Shown here in pieces: positions 44,671-52,964 of a DNA stretch of 64,000 bases. How positions within the stretch are numbered: position 1 is the first letter of the stretch; each line of letters opens with the position of its first letter. This stretch comes from JBBDIJ01 sp040880485 (GTDB lineage Bacteria > Bacteroidota > Rhodothermia > Balneolales > Balneolaceae): the NCBI GenBank assembly GCA_040880485.1, contig JBBDIJ010000021.1:1-64000 (forward strand), written 5' to 3'. Position numbers and translations under genes: made by a program. The notes below the pieces were generated by a model that had not been told where the DNA came from, searched no databases, and was given only the letters and a program-made list of their open reading frames with translations.

Positions 44671-44932
44671 ATGATGAACAGATACAAAGATGATATGAAT
44701 AGAAAAAGGCCTGTTGATTTGGTTGTTCTATCCGATGTCCATCTCGGAACGGGCAGGGGGGAAGAACCTGGGGCCGCTCTACATTCAGGACAAACTGGTG
44801 TTGGACCTCAATGGAGAGAAGATATGGATTTTCCACGGTGATATCTTCGATATCACGATGAAGTACAGTAAATGGATCGCGAAAATCGGCAGTCTGGGAT
44901 ATGAGTTTCTCCGAAGCCTGGAAGGGAAGTGA
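44671..44932 (+). pseudogene. Remnant of a UDP-2,3-diacylglucosamine-diphosphatase-like metallophosphoesterase
   Basis: From ATG 44671 the frame reads R-P-V-D-L-V-V-L-S-D-V-H-L-G-T, the metal-binding opening of LpxH-like metallophosphoesterases. At 44750 homology stops and the frame is lost. It resumes in another frame at about 44776 with L-Y-I-Q-D-K-L-V-L-D-L-N-G and W-I-F-H-G-D-I-F-D-I-T-M-K-Y-S-K-W, a later part of the same family. Roughly 80 codons with the second metal motif are missing between. A stop at 44930-44932 also cuts off the normal C-terminal hundred or so residues. The 5' junction holds an inverted copy of osmC sequence. The gene cannot make an active enzyme. Confidence 0.85.
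44754..44775. repeat. 22-bp inverted repeat, copy at the pseudogene deletion junction
   Basis: This is the partner of 44439-44460. It occupies exactly the position where the phosphoesterase reading frame breaks, replacing the missing interior. This is the pattern expected from replication template switching or an equivalent repair error. Confidence 0.9.
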
Positions 44933-45014
44933 GTTCCCTTCCGGTTATAAACGCGTAATGCCCACTTCTTCTATATGGTAACCTGACCCGACCAACCCTG
45001 CTTTTGTAGAAATA

Positions 45015-45116
45015 CCATCCATGCAATCCGGAGTGGATGGCACGTATTCCTTTTCAATTTTGTATTTTCAGGTGCTGGCCCTTAAAAGGCCGGGCCGGGA
45101 AAAATGACCTGAAAAT
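45015..45116 (+). promoter_or_regulatory. Hairpin-rich leader upstream of ppc
   Basis: Two inverted repeats precede ppc. CCATCCA (45015-45021) pairs with TGGATGG (45034-45040). ATTTTCAGGT (45064-45073) pairs perfectly with ACCTGAAAAT (45107-45116) and encloses a GC-rich inner hairpin (GGCC at 45077-45080 and 45088-45091, with GGGCC beyond). The second ends 17 bases before the ppc ATG, next to GGAG. No known riboswitch class was recognised. The stretch between pseudogene and leader (44933-45014) shows nothing else. Confidence 0.45.
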
Positions 45117-45133
45117 CAGAATAGTGGAGACGC

Positions 45134-47932
45134 ATGAACTGGAAAGAGACAATAGAGAAGTATGCAGAAGAGGCGGAGATCAGCAAGCCGCTAGCCAGCC
45201 GGATTGCCACATTGACCGGATGGATAGAGGATCTGATTCTGAAGCAGGGAAATAAAAACTTGCAGGAGCTGGCGGCATCGCTTCCGCAGCAGGCTGCAGC
45301 CATCCTGACAGGTGCTCCGGAAAATGTGTTAGAGGAGACAAAGAGAACCATTTCAAAACTTTCTCATGAACGGATTGTAGAGCTTCTGCGCATCTACACC
45401 TCTTTTTTCCATCTTGTGAACTCACTCGAGCAGCATGAAATTGTTCGTATCAATCGCGAGAGGTCACAGACTAGCCTGAACGATAGCCCAAGGCCGGAGA
45501 GTATCATGGATGCCGTCAGGCAGCTGAAAGAGAGAGGATACAGCAGTGATGAGGCACTCGATCTCTTCCGAAAGCTCGATATTCAGCCAACCATCACGGC
45601 CCATCCAACGGAGGCGCGTCGAAGGAGTGTCCTGAACAAACAGGAGAAAATTACCGGTATGCTGGCCGATCTGGACAGCCTGGACCTGACCCCTGACGAA
45701 CGAGAACTTGCCGCCCGGCAACTATTCAATGAACTGGCCCTTCTTCTCTCTACCGACGAGGTACGATCAGAGAGGCTGACGGTGGAAGACGAGGTAGAGA
45801 ATGGGCTCTACTTCTTTACCAGCTCCATCTGGCAGACAATACCCCGTCTCTATGAGGATATCCGAATCGCATTTCGCGTATGCTACGATGTTGAACCGGA
45901 TATACCGGTCAATTTCCGATATCGGACGTGGATCGGAAGCGATCGGGACGGCAATCCGAATGTGACAAAAGAGGTGACCTGGAACACCCTGATTGAACAG
46001 AGAAGAACCGTACTCAATCTTTACCTGGAAGAACTCGATGAACTGCGTCGATATCTGAGTGTATCCAAAAACCTGCAACCTGTACCGGACGCTTTTTACA
46101 ACTCGCTGCGAAAGGATGAAAAGGAGGTGCCTCTTTCGGATCGATATCGAAGACGCTATCGTAACGAACCGTTTCGCCGCAAGATTACACACATCATGCA
46201 CCGTTTGAGAGAGCTTCTGAACAGCCTGGATCTGGAACCAGGTGAACTGATTCGGAATGCCGAAACGTACAAGGCAGAAGATTTTGTAGAAGATCTGGAA
46301 CTGATTCGTGATACACTGCGGCAGTGTGGCCTTTCTGAGGTTGCCGAAGAGGGGCGCTTCAGCCACACATTGATTCGTGCAAAGACATTCGGGTTCCACC
46401 TGGCTGCAATGGATATCAGACAACACAGTGAACTTCACGGGAAGGCCGTAGAGGAGCTTTTTCGTCATGCCGGTGTACTCAAAGACTACACGAAACTCTC
46501 CGAAGAGGAGAAAATGGATGTACTCCGTCAGGAACTTGAGAACCCTCGGCCGCTGCTCCCGGTAGATCGGAAGGTCTCTCCGGATACAGACCGTGTACTT
46601 GGTGTATTCCATCTGCTGCGGGAAGTGAAGCGGATGGACCCCGATGCAGCCGGGATCTACATTATAAGTATGACTCACGGCATCAGTGATCTGCTGGAGG
46701 TGATGTTGCTGAGCAAAGAGGCAGGGCTCTGGCGTATGGATAGCAAAGGCGCAAAAAGCGATGTAGACATCGTTCCTCTCTTCGAAACCATTGAAGATCT
46801 TGAACGTAGCGCCGGGCTCATGAACTCCCTCTTCGAGGACGAACTTTATCTTAAACAGCTGGATGCCCGGAATCGGTTTCAGGAGATCATGCTCGGTTAT
46901 TCGGACAGTAACAAGGATGGCGGTTACTGGATGGCAAACTGGGCTCTGCACAAAGCTCAGGAGAAGCTGGGAAGTGTGTTGCGCAAGCACAATATCGACT
47001 TCCGCCTCTTTCATGGCAGAGGTGGCACAGTGGGGAGGGGTGGCGGACGATCCAACAAGGCGATTCTGGGCCTTCCGCCCATAAGTAACAACGGGCGTAT
47101 CCGGTTTACTGAACAGGGAGAGATCATATCGTTTCGTTACTCTCTTCCCGGCATCACCCGTCGGCATCTGGAACAAATAGTCTCTGCGGTATTGCGAATC
47201 ACAGCCGATTCCAATGAAGTAAACCAACCAGAGGATTCGCATTTTTACGAAACGATGGAGGCCCTGGCTGTCCGCTCCATGACGAGTTACAGGGAGTTGA
47301 TTGATGACCCCGATTTTTGGCCCTGGTTCAGCGGTATTACACCGGTTGAACACATTGGTAACCTGCCCATCGCTTCCAGACCGGTATCAAGAGGCGGGGC
47401 AGGATCACTAGAGTTCGACAATCTCCGTGCCATCCCCTGGGTCTTCGCATGGACTCAGGTTCGTTATAATGTTCCGGGCTGGTACGGTATCGGGACTGCC
47501 CTGAAAACCGTTCTGGAGAGTGACCCTGAAGGACTGAAGCGCTGCAAGGAGTGGTATCAAAGCACCATTTTCTTCCGCTCTATACTGGACAATGCGCAAC
47601 GGGAGCTTGCTCGTACGGATATCCGCACCTCTGAACTCTATGCGAAGCGGAGTTCGACACGAACTTTTGCAGACCGGATCGTAAAAGAATTTGAGATGGC
47701 TTCATCGGCCATTCTCGCAATCACAGAGCAGAAGGAGATACTGGAGAACCGAAAGGTGATCCTGGACTCGATCCATTTTCGAAACCACTTTACATTTCCT
47801 TTGAACCTCCTGCAGGCAGAGCTGCTTGAGAGGCGGGACCAGGCCAAAAGTGAGGAGGAGCAGGAGAAAATGCGCCACGCCCTGTTTTTGAGCATCAATA
47901 GCGTAGCAGCCGCAATGCAAAGCACAGGCTAA
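45134..47932 (+). CDS. ppc: Phosphoenolpyruvate carboxylase
   Basis: Carboxylates phosphoenolpyruvate to oxaloacetate, refilling the citrate cycle. 932 residues, full length. The catalytic histidine is His157 in T-A-H-P-T-E-A-R-R-R-S. The second signature, F-H-G-R-G-G-T-V-G-R-G-G-G, lies at 626-638. The C-terminus ends M-Q-S-T-G, close to the conserved N-T-G that reaches the allosteric site. A GGAG ten bases upstream supports the ATG. A structured leader precedes it. No partner gene is evident on either side. Confidence 0.97.
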   Translation: MNWKETIEKYAEEAEISKPLASRIATLTGWIEDLILKQGNKNLQELAASLPQQAAAILTGAPENVLEETKRTISKLSHERIVELLRIYTSFFHLVNSLEQHEIVRINRERSQTSLNDSPRPESIMDAVRQLKERGYSSDEALDLFRKLDIQPTITAHPTEARRRSVLNKQEKITGMLADLDSLDLTPDERELAARQLFNELALLLSTDEVRSERLTVEDEVENGLYFFTSSIWQTIPRLYEDIRIAFRVCYDVEPDIPVNFRYRTWIGSDRDGNPNVTKEVTWNTLIEQRRTVLNLYLEELDELRRYLSVSKNLQPVPDAFYNSLRKDEKEVPLSDRYRRRYRNEPFRRKITHIMHRLRELLNSLDLEPGELIRNAETYKAEDFVEDLELIRDTLRQCGLSEVAEEGRFSHTLIRAKTFGFHLAAMDIRQHSELHGKAVEELFRHAGVLKDYTKLSEEEKMDVLRQELENPRPLLPVDRKVSPDTDRVLGVFHLLREVKRMDPDAAGIYIISMTHGISDLLEVMLLSKEAGLWRMDSKGAKSDVDIVPLFETIEDLERSAGLMNSLFEDELYLKQLDARNRFQEIMLGYSDSNKDGGYWMANWALHKAQEKLGSVLRKHNIDFRLFHGRGGTVGRGGGRSNKAILGLPPISNNGRIRFTEQGEIISFRYSLPGITRRHLEQIVSAVLRITADSNEVNQPEDSHFYETMEALAVRSMTSYRELIDDPDFWPWFSGITPVEHIGNLPIASRPVSRGGAGSLEFDNLRAIPWVFAWTQVRYNVPGWYGIGTALKTVLESDPEGLKRCKEWYQSTIFFRSILDNAQRELARTDIRTSELYAKRSSTRTFADRIVKEFEMASSAILAITEQKEILENRKVILDSIHFRNHFTFPLNLLQAELLERRDQAKSEEEQEKMRHALFLSINSVAAAMQSTG

Positions 47933-47974
47933 AGAAACATTATAACCTTTTCATAAAATTTTTCTAACTATTAT

Positions 47975-48046
47975 CTCATAGCAGATACACTTTTATTGTG
48001 TTCGAAACAGAAAGTAAACCTTTCGCAACACAAAAATTGCTATGAG
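47975..48046 (+). promoter_or_regulatory. Nested hairpin burying the start codon of the HTH gene
   Basis: CTCATAGCA (47975-47983) is the exact complement of TGCTATGAG (48038-48046), which contains the ATG at 48042-48044. Inside, TTGTGTTCGAAA (47996-48007) pairs with TTTCG-C-AACACAA (48021-48033) apart from one bulged C. The region is AT-rich and has no Shine-Dalgarno sequence. As RNA it would hide the start codon. As DNA it could be a regulator's operator. Confidence 0.55.
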
Positions 48047-48449
48047 CTTAGACGCTACATCCGTATTGAAACGACTCAAGCAGTTGGAGAAGCTGAGGAA
48101 TCTGGAGGAGATTGCCGATTTTCTGGGAATGAATGCTTCCACTCTTCGCAGCCGTAAGGCACGAAACAGTATTCCGTATGATGAGATCATCAGGAATCTG
48201 GGTGGCGCCGAGCTGCTATATGTCCTGAAAGGTGAGAGCCTGCTTGACGATTCATCTGCATCCGACACCAATGACCTTCAACAGAGTGATAAATCCGTTT
48301 ACGTACCGGGAAGAGCAGGTATACCGGAGATGATCAGGAGCCTGCCGATGCCTGCAAATGAAAAACTGCTCTATCTGGAGACCTACCTTTCACTAATGAC
48401 ACAGACTCAATCTACTGCGCCGGACAAAGGCAGTTTTGACGAAGAGTAG
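48042..48449 (+). CDS. CI repressor-like helix-turn-helix protein
   Basis: 135 residues. The N-terminal 70 match the phage CI-repressor HTH family found in bacterial chromosomes: L-E-E-I-A-D-F-L-G-M-N-A-S-T-L-R-S-R-K, then S-I-P-Y-D-E-I-I. The tail (75-135) is hydrophilic and lacks a LexA-like peptidase. No phage genes surround it, so a host-adapted regulator is likely. The leader palindrome suggests autoregulation or translational control. Confidence 0.8.
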   Translation: MSLDATSVLKRLKQLEKLRNLEEIADFLGMNASTLRSRKARNSIPYDEIIRNLGGAELLYVLKGESLLDDSSASDTNDLQQSDKSVYVPGRAGIPEMIRSLPMPANEKLLYLETYLSLMTQTQSTAPDKGSFDEE

Positions 48450-48458
48450 AATTCTGTT

Positions 48459-49151
48459 CTATCCGAACCACTGCTTTAGCTGGTTCCGAAAGGCAGGAGC
48501 CCCCCCATTGGCAGGGTGACGTACATGAAGCGGATCCATACCGAGTAAACTTAGACTCTGCTGGCACTTTCGGCCTACTGCAACAGGCTGTGCTTCTGGA
48601 AAGAGAGTCAGAAATTCTCTCAATTTTCCCAAACCCGCTTCCATCTCTTTACGGTTCGGCGTCCGGTTACTTAACCGCCCATTGCCGGTTCTCCAGGGGT
48701 GCCAGGGTACTGCATTCCAAAGCACAACCCGGTAAGGGTCAATGCCCAGGTCTGCAAGAGCGCCCCAGACGATGGTTGCCGTCGGCTCACTCATTCCAAG
48801 CCGGTTCACGCTGTGCCGGCTGGTACGTTCCGGTGTTACCGACCTGAAGACCGAGTCCGGCCCCACACCGTACTTCTCTCTCTGATGGCCGAGAAGAATT
48901 CGCTCCGAAGTCATGGCAATACCCGTAAAATGCCCTCCCTGATACCCCAAAGCTTCTGCAATCAGAAGAATGCGAGCCTTACCTCTCCTCTCACTCAGAT
49001 AGGCCTGAAGCTGCCGGCGGCGCACTTCCGGGGCCTCCTTAATTCTGTCGTTCTCCGGATCTGTCTGAAACCAGGGGTTAAACAGGTATTCGGACGGGCT
49101 TTTTTTCAGGGTTTCAATGTATGCAGCTACTTCCGGGTCCCTACCCATCAC
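48459..49151 (-). CDS. Uracil-DNA glycosylase superfamily protein
   Basis: 230 residues. The N-terminal nucleotide-pocket motif is A-E-A-L-G-Y-Q-G-G-H-F-T-G-I-A-M-T-S-E (66-83), and the C-terminal leucine-loop-like motif is R-H-P-A-N-G-G (211-217) with His212. The pattern fits an atypical UDG-fold group, not family 1 or 4: no cysteines for an Fe-S cluster are present. Probably repairs or binds damaged bases. Substrate is uncertain. The start overlaps the membrane-protein gene upstream by 11 bases (8 if the second ATG is used). Confidence 0.78.
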   Translation of the reverse strand: MMGRDPEVAAYIETLKKSPSEYLFNPWFQTDPENDRIKEAPEVRRRQLQAYLSERRGKARILLIAEALGYQGGHFTGIAMTSERILLGHQREKYGVGPDSVFRSVTPERTSRHSVNRLGMSEPTATIVWGALADLGIDPYRVVLWNAVPWHPWRTGNGRLSNRTPNRKEMEAGLGKLREFLTLFPEAQPVAVGRKCQQSLSLLGMDPLHVRHPANGGAPAFRNQLKQWFG

Positions 49152-49443
49152 TGCCCTCCGGTTCCCGGTTCAACAGGAGTTTTTCACCCAACCCGTGAAG
49201 TACGATCAATACAGCTGTGGCCACAAAACAGGAGACTCCATAGAATATCGAAACAGCAGCCACGTAGACGCTCTCGGGGCCGGTCAATAGATATCCAAAG
49301 TGTGGGCGCAGATAGATAAACCAGCTGTAAATTGGGAGAATGAACATGAAAAAGGTGAGAATTCCAGTACAGTAGTAAGCAAATCGAAGTGTGGCTACCG
49401 CCACTCTCCACTTGTTGGCATGCAGCATTTCGATCCAGGCCAT
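49141..49443 (-). CDS. Small membrane protein
   Basis: 100 residues with two hydrophobic stretches (about 20-46 and 58-82) and charged ends. No family recognised. It lies 20 bases after the 5'-nucleotidase-like gene and overlaps the UDG-like gene, which supports it as a real cotranscribed gene. Function unknown. Confidence 0.6.
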   Translation of the reverse strand: MAWIEMLHANKWRVAVATLRFAYYCTGILTFFMFILPIYSWFIYLRPHFGYLLTGPESVYVAAVSIFYGVSCFVATAVLIVLHGLGEKLLLNREPEGSDG

Positions 49444-49463
49444 GATATCCCCTTTTTTCGATT

Positions 49464-50171
49464 TCAGAGTTGTCGTATTCGTCCGTCCAGCAGTGGCTGG
49501 ACACTGCTTGTATTCCTGAAATGATCAGCAAGAAGCTCCCGCAAGCAGATCGGTACATCCACTCTCGCTTCCGCATCCCTGAGCCATCGGAAGGAGCTGC
49601 CGATCTCCAGTGCTGCCGTTGTGGTCGCCAGCAGATAGGTTCTGTTGCTATCTACGACCTCTGAATTCACCAATACACCGGCCGCATATCCGTTTCGAAT
49701 ACCCATACGAAGGCCACTGACAGGTGCTCCCCCTCTCCTGGCGATCTCGTCGGCCAAACGGAGGATCTGATTGCCACCCAATTCCAGAATAACCAGACTC
49801 TGCTCGTCCGGTACCAGCCTGTACATGTCTGATGTGGTCAGAATCCCCTCTTCCAGTTCGCCATTCAGACCTTCCCCCGGAATAAATCCCAAATGCACAA
49901 ATCTGTGCAATTCGTGTGCCGCTCTGAAACGGAGTGCATCAGCTGTCAGGTTCCCGAGGGAACTTTCGGGCACTCCGAGTGTAAAAGCACCCTCAAGTGT
50001 TGCAATCCGTATCTCTGAATTTCCGCCGTGCCACTCTTCAACATCGCTATCCATCTCCTCCCGAACCTCAGGTTCCGGTACTGCAATGCGCGGAGTGCAG
50101 GACAGAACAACCCCAAAAATCAGTAAAACGGGAAGTGAACAGCTCCAAAATTTTCCTCTCAACAGGTTCAT
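49464..50171 (-). CDS. Lone 5'-nucleotidase C-terminal-domain lipoprotein
   Basis: 235 residues with lipobox V-V-L-S-C (Cys25). From residue about 60 it matches the substrate-binding C-terminal domain of UshA-type 5'-nucleotidases: E-S-S-L-G-N-L-T-A-D-A-L-R, then G-I-L-T-T-S-D-M-Y-R-L-V-P, L-E-L-G-G-N-Q-I and N-S-E-V-V-D-S-N-R-T-Y-L-L-A-T. The metallophosphatase domain is absent. In Bacteroidota the two domains are often encoded by adjacent genes, but no partner is next to this one. The start overlaps the DUF4412 stop by four bases. Confidence 0.82.
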   Translation of the reverse strand: MNLLRGKFWSCSLPVLLIFGVVLSCTPRIAVPEPEVREEMDSDVEEWHGGNSEIRIATLEGAFTLGVPESSLGNLTADALRFRAAHELHRFVHLGFIPGEGLNGELEEGILTTSDMYRLVPDEQSLVILELGGNQILRLADEIARRGGAPVSGLRMGIRNGYAAGVLVNSEVVDSNRTYLLATTTAALEIGSSFRWLRDAEARVDVPICLRELLADHFRNTSSVQPLLDGRIRQL

Positions 50172-50920
50172 CGCTCTCTCATCATCCGAAGCATCAAGTC
50201 GGTTATTCCAAGCATTTGTACCCCTTCTTCAATCTCCAGCTCCCCATGCGGTATCTCTCGCTCTTCCACACGGGATACTTCAATAACGGTAGCCGGATCG
50301 CCATTTACCACATATTCGATCAACAGAGGGAAACTTCGGCGATTCATAAACAGTTCTATCGGCAGGTCAGGATCAGCCAGCAAAAGCGATGAATTATTCC
50401 AGGTTTCCTGTAGGAGCCCCCAATGAATCCTGATCTCTTCTGTCAACCAGATATCTATCCACTTGTCATCTCCCTGATCGATCCGGAGTAGTTCGGCGCT
50501 ATAGCCGTGTATTGTCCGCTTCTGACCAGTAGACTCGAGCCGGTTCTCCCAGTCGAACGTATTCGCACCGGAACCGGTGTTACCTCTAACCCTACGAATC
50601 ATACCTGCCATCCCCTCCAGATCCTCGCTGGTTACCTGAAACGCTTCGTTAGGCCCGGTGGTAAAGATAAAGTCGTTGTTATCGTGACGGACAAGGAGAG
50701 CCGTGGCACGCAGGCCGGGTAGTAGCGAATAGGCATTATCCCCCTCCAGCTTCATTCGTTCTCGTGTAGTGGTCATTGTCAGGTGCCGGCCGGTCATAGA
50801 GGGGGAGTCCGTTTCGTAGCCTCGAAAAAGGATCTCTCCCTCAAACTGGGCCGTTGCGTTCATGGGCAGTACGAGAACCAGCAGTACCGGGAGCAACAGA
50901 GTTGGAAGTATTTGTTTCAT
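50168..50920 (-). CDS. DUF4412 family secreted protein
   Basis: 250 residues from ATG 50920 (MKQILPTLLL), which gives a clean signal peptide ending A-T-A-Q. An upstream in-frame ATG at 50959 would place 13 polar residues before the signal and is less likely. The body is beta-rich and matches the DUF4412 pattern of Bacteroidota: F-E-G-E-I-L-F-R-G, R-M-K-L-E-G, and G-Y-S-A-E-L-L-R-I...W-L-T-E-E-I. Probably LolA-like in fold and periplasmic. Function unknown. It lies between mnmA (45 bases) and the 5'-nucleotidase-like gene (4-base overlap). Confidence 0.75.
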   Translation of the reverse strand: MKQILPTLLLPVLLVLVLPMNATAQFEGEILFRGYETDSPSMTGRHLTMTTTRERMKLEGDNAYSLLPGLRATALLVRHDNNDFIFTTGPNEAFQVTSEDLEGMAGMIRRVRGNTGSGANTFDWENRLESTGQKRTIHGYSAELLRIDQGDDKWIDIWLTEEIRIHWGLLQETWNNSSLLLADPDLPIELFMNRRSFPLLIEYVVNGDPATVIEVSRVEEREIPHGELEIEEGVQMLGITDLMLRMMRER

Positions 50921-50965
50921 GGTTGGTTTATTTAAGTTACCAGGCCAGAAATGCATCACTACATG

Positions 50966-52123
50966 TTAATCGTTTTCTCCCGCCGGTGCCGCTTGCGTAT
51001 CGACAGGTTCATCGAACTCCACATTCACCTTTCGAATCCAGCCACCGGCCACTACATCGTCGCCATTGTAACAGACAACAGCCTGGCCCGGAGCGATAGC
51101 CTCCCTTCCTGCGGGAAAATGAACTTCGATACCACCATCTTCGGCAGGCCGAACCCGGCCGGGGGCCCCTGAATCGTTGTAGCGTATCTTTCCTGTTATA
51201 TCCATCCCTTCCTCCGGAATATGGTCTACCTTCACCATGTTCACCTCGCCCGCGAGGCAGGTGGTTTTTATAAGCTCTTCCTTTCTGCCCACTGTGATCA
51301 CATTTTTTTCGGCATCGATATCGGTCACATACACCGGATAACCCATAGGCAGGTTCAGCCCACGGCGCTGGCCGATGGTATAGAACGGATACCCCTTGTG
51401 GCGGCCAACGACATTCCCGGTCCGGTCTACAAAGAGCCCCCCTTCCACCTCCTCTTCCAGACCGTCCACACGGTCTTTCAGAAATCGGTGATAATCGTTA
51501 TCCGGAATAAAACAGATCTCATAGGAGTCCGGTTTATTGGCCACATTTAATAGCCCGTACTCCGCAGCAAACCTGCGGATTTCAGTCTTTCTGTAGCTCC
51601 CCAAAGGAAAAATGGTACGGGCAAGATGCTCCTGTCGAACCCCCCACAGTGCGTAGGATTGATCCTTTGTGTGATCCATGCCTTTTGAAATCACAAATCG
51701 GCCATCCTCTTCGCGAACATTGGCATAGTGACCGGTGGCGATATGGTCACACCCCAGGCTGTCGGCCCGTTTCAGAAGTGCCGCCCATTTGATATGGGTA
51801 TTGCACAATACACAGGGATTGGGTGTACGTCCACTGGTATAGTCCTCTATAAAACGGTCGATCACCCAGTCTCCAAACTCCTCTCTGATATCAACGATGA
51901 AGTGACGAAAACCATGCCTTACAGCAATTTGACGGGCATCATTCATCGACTCAACCGTGCAACACCCAGTCTCTTTACCTGAATGCCCACCACTTCGGTG
52001 ATAATCCCAGGTCTTCATCGTAATCCCGATGACCTCATAGCCCTGCTCATGCAACATGACGGCTGCAACGGAGGAGTCGACTCCACCGCTCATAGCTACA
52101 AGTACCCGGCCTTTTTTGTTCAT
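50966..52123 (-). CDS. mnmA: tRNA-specific 2-thiouridylase MnmA
   Basis: Puts sulfur on U34 of tRNAs for Lys, Glu and Gln. 385 residues. The PP-loop A-M-S-G-G-V-D-S-S-V-A (9-19) binds ATP. Catalytic cysteines lie in N-P-C-V-L-C-N and Y-E-I-C-F-I-P, and G-Q-R-R-G-L-N is a family block. An insertion after T-W-D-Y (S-G-G-H-S-G-K-E-T-G-C-C) is seen in many relatives. It heads the minus-strand run toward the UDG-like gene. Confidence 0.95.
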   Translation of the reverse strand: MNKKGRVLVAMSGGVDSSVAAVMLHEQGYEVIGITMKTWDYHRSGGHSGKETGCCTVESMNDARQIAVRHGFRHFIVDIREEFGDWVIDRFIEDYTSGRTPNPCVLCNTHIKWAALLKRADSLGCDHIATGHYANVREEDGRFVISKGMDHTKDQSYALWGVRQEHLARTIFPLGSYRKTEIRRFAAEYGLLNVANKPDSYEICFIPDNDYHRFLKDRVDGLEEEVEGGLFVDRTGNVVGRHKGYPFYTIGQRRGLNLPMGYPVYVTDIDAEKNVITVGRKEELIKTTCLAGEVNMVKVDHIPEEGMDITGKIRYNDSGAPGRVRPAEDGGIEVHFPAGREAIAPGQAVVCYNGDDVVAGGWIRKVNVEFDEPVDTQAAPAGEND

Positions 52124-52231
52124 TTGCTCTCTGTTACTCTGTTTTCCGGTTCAACAACCTAAAATAAGGGTTATGTTCCGGAATCGGTATTCCGAATTAT
52201 GACATGGATAACGGCCGAAACCGACCGGTTG

Positions 52232-52729
52232 TTACATGTAGAGATAGGGTTTCCAGTGATCCTCAACTCCACCCAGAATATCACGAAAGAAGGTGATATG
52301 AACCGGACGAAATGGTGGTCTTCGGAGCGGCATCGACGCCTCATCCGGTGTACGGTTCCCCTTTCGTACGTTGCAACCGGTGCAAGCAGTCACCAGGTTC
52401 TCCCAGCTGTCGCGCCCGCCGCGGCTCCGGGGCATAACATGATCCAGTGTAAGATTTGAACCAATACCGCAATATTGGCACTGATGCGAATCACGCCTCA
52501 TTATATTTCTCCTGGAGAGAACAATCCGATTATACGGAATTCGAATATATCGCCGAAGCCGAATCACCGAAGGGTATGTGTAGCTCCTGCGAATAGTGCG
52601 TATAGAGCGTTCCGGATCGTCATGCAGTAGCTCTGCTTTTCCAAGAAATAGCAGTTTCAGGGAGCGCTGCACCGAGCAGACACTCAAAGGCTGATAATCC
52701 TGATTTAATACAAGTACGGCCCGGTCCAT
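52232..52729 (-). CDS. HNH endonuclease domain protein
   Basis: 165 residues. Zinc-binding pairs Cys84/Cys87 (C-Q-Y-C) and Cys116/Cys119 (C-T-G-C-N) bracket the catalytic D96-H97 and Asn111, in the order typical of HNH nucleases (L-D-H-V-M-P-R-S-R-G-G, N-L-V-T-A-C). The N-terminal V-L-N-Q-D-Y-Q-P-L-S-V is the usual start of a conserved chromosomal subgroup in Bacteroidota and actinobacteria. Not obviously part of a restriction or mobile system. Role unknown. Confidence 0.9.
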   Translation of the reverse strand: MDRAVLVLNQDYQPLSVCSVQRSLKLLFLGKAELLHDDPERSIRTIRRSYTYPSVIRLRRYIRIPYNRIVLSRRNIMRRDSHQCQYCGIGSNLTLDHVMPRSRGGRDSWENLVTACTGCNVRKGNRTPDEASMPLRRPPFRPVHITFFRDILGGVEDHWKPYLYM

Positions 52730-52964
52730 GAGAAGTTATACTCATTCTGGAGACTTTGTGAGTTGCGGGTTATGCGATTCCTTCTTCTCTGCGCCCATAG
52801 CCCGCAATAGTACAGATGCCTCCAAGTATGTTCTATTTTTTCCTAAAATTCAACCTGTGTACAGAGGGAAACGGGAAAGGGCTAAAGTAGATTTCATAGA
52901 TAGGCAAAAAGCTTCTATTTTTCAGCAAGTGTTACCGTAATTGACCGGAGTGAATCCCCTCTCT

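Noticed and set aside
44714..44932. A 72-codon open frame as a stand-alone small protein
   Set aside because: Its second half is the tail end of a phosphoesterase and its first part is a frameshifted patch from osmC, so it is better described as part of a pseudogene.
45038..45055. Possible sigma-54 promoter upstream of ppc (TGGCAC followed by a T-rich stretch)
   Set aside because: The -12 GC is missing at the required spacing, so it does not meet the -24/-12 consensus although rpoN is in the window.
45767..47353. A 528-codon open frame on the minus strand within ppc
   Set aside because: It is fully antisense to PEP carboxylase, which has complete motifs. The hypothetical protein has no family features, and its length is a by-product of ppc codon use.
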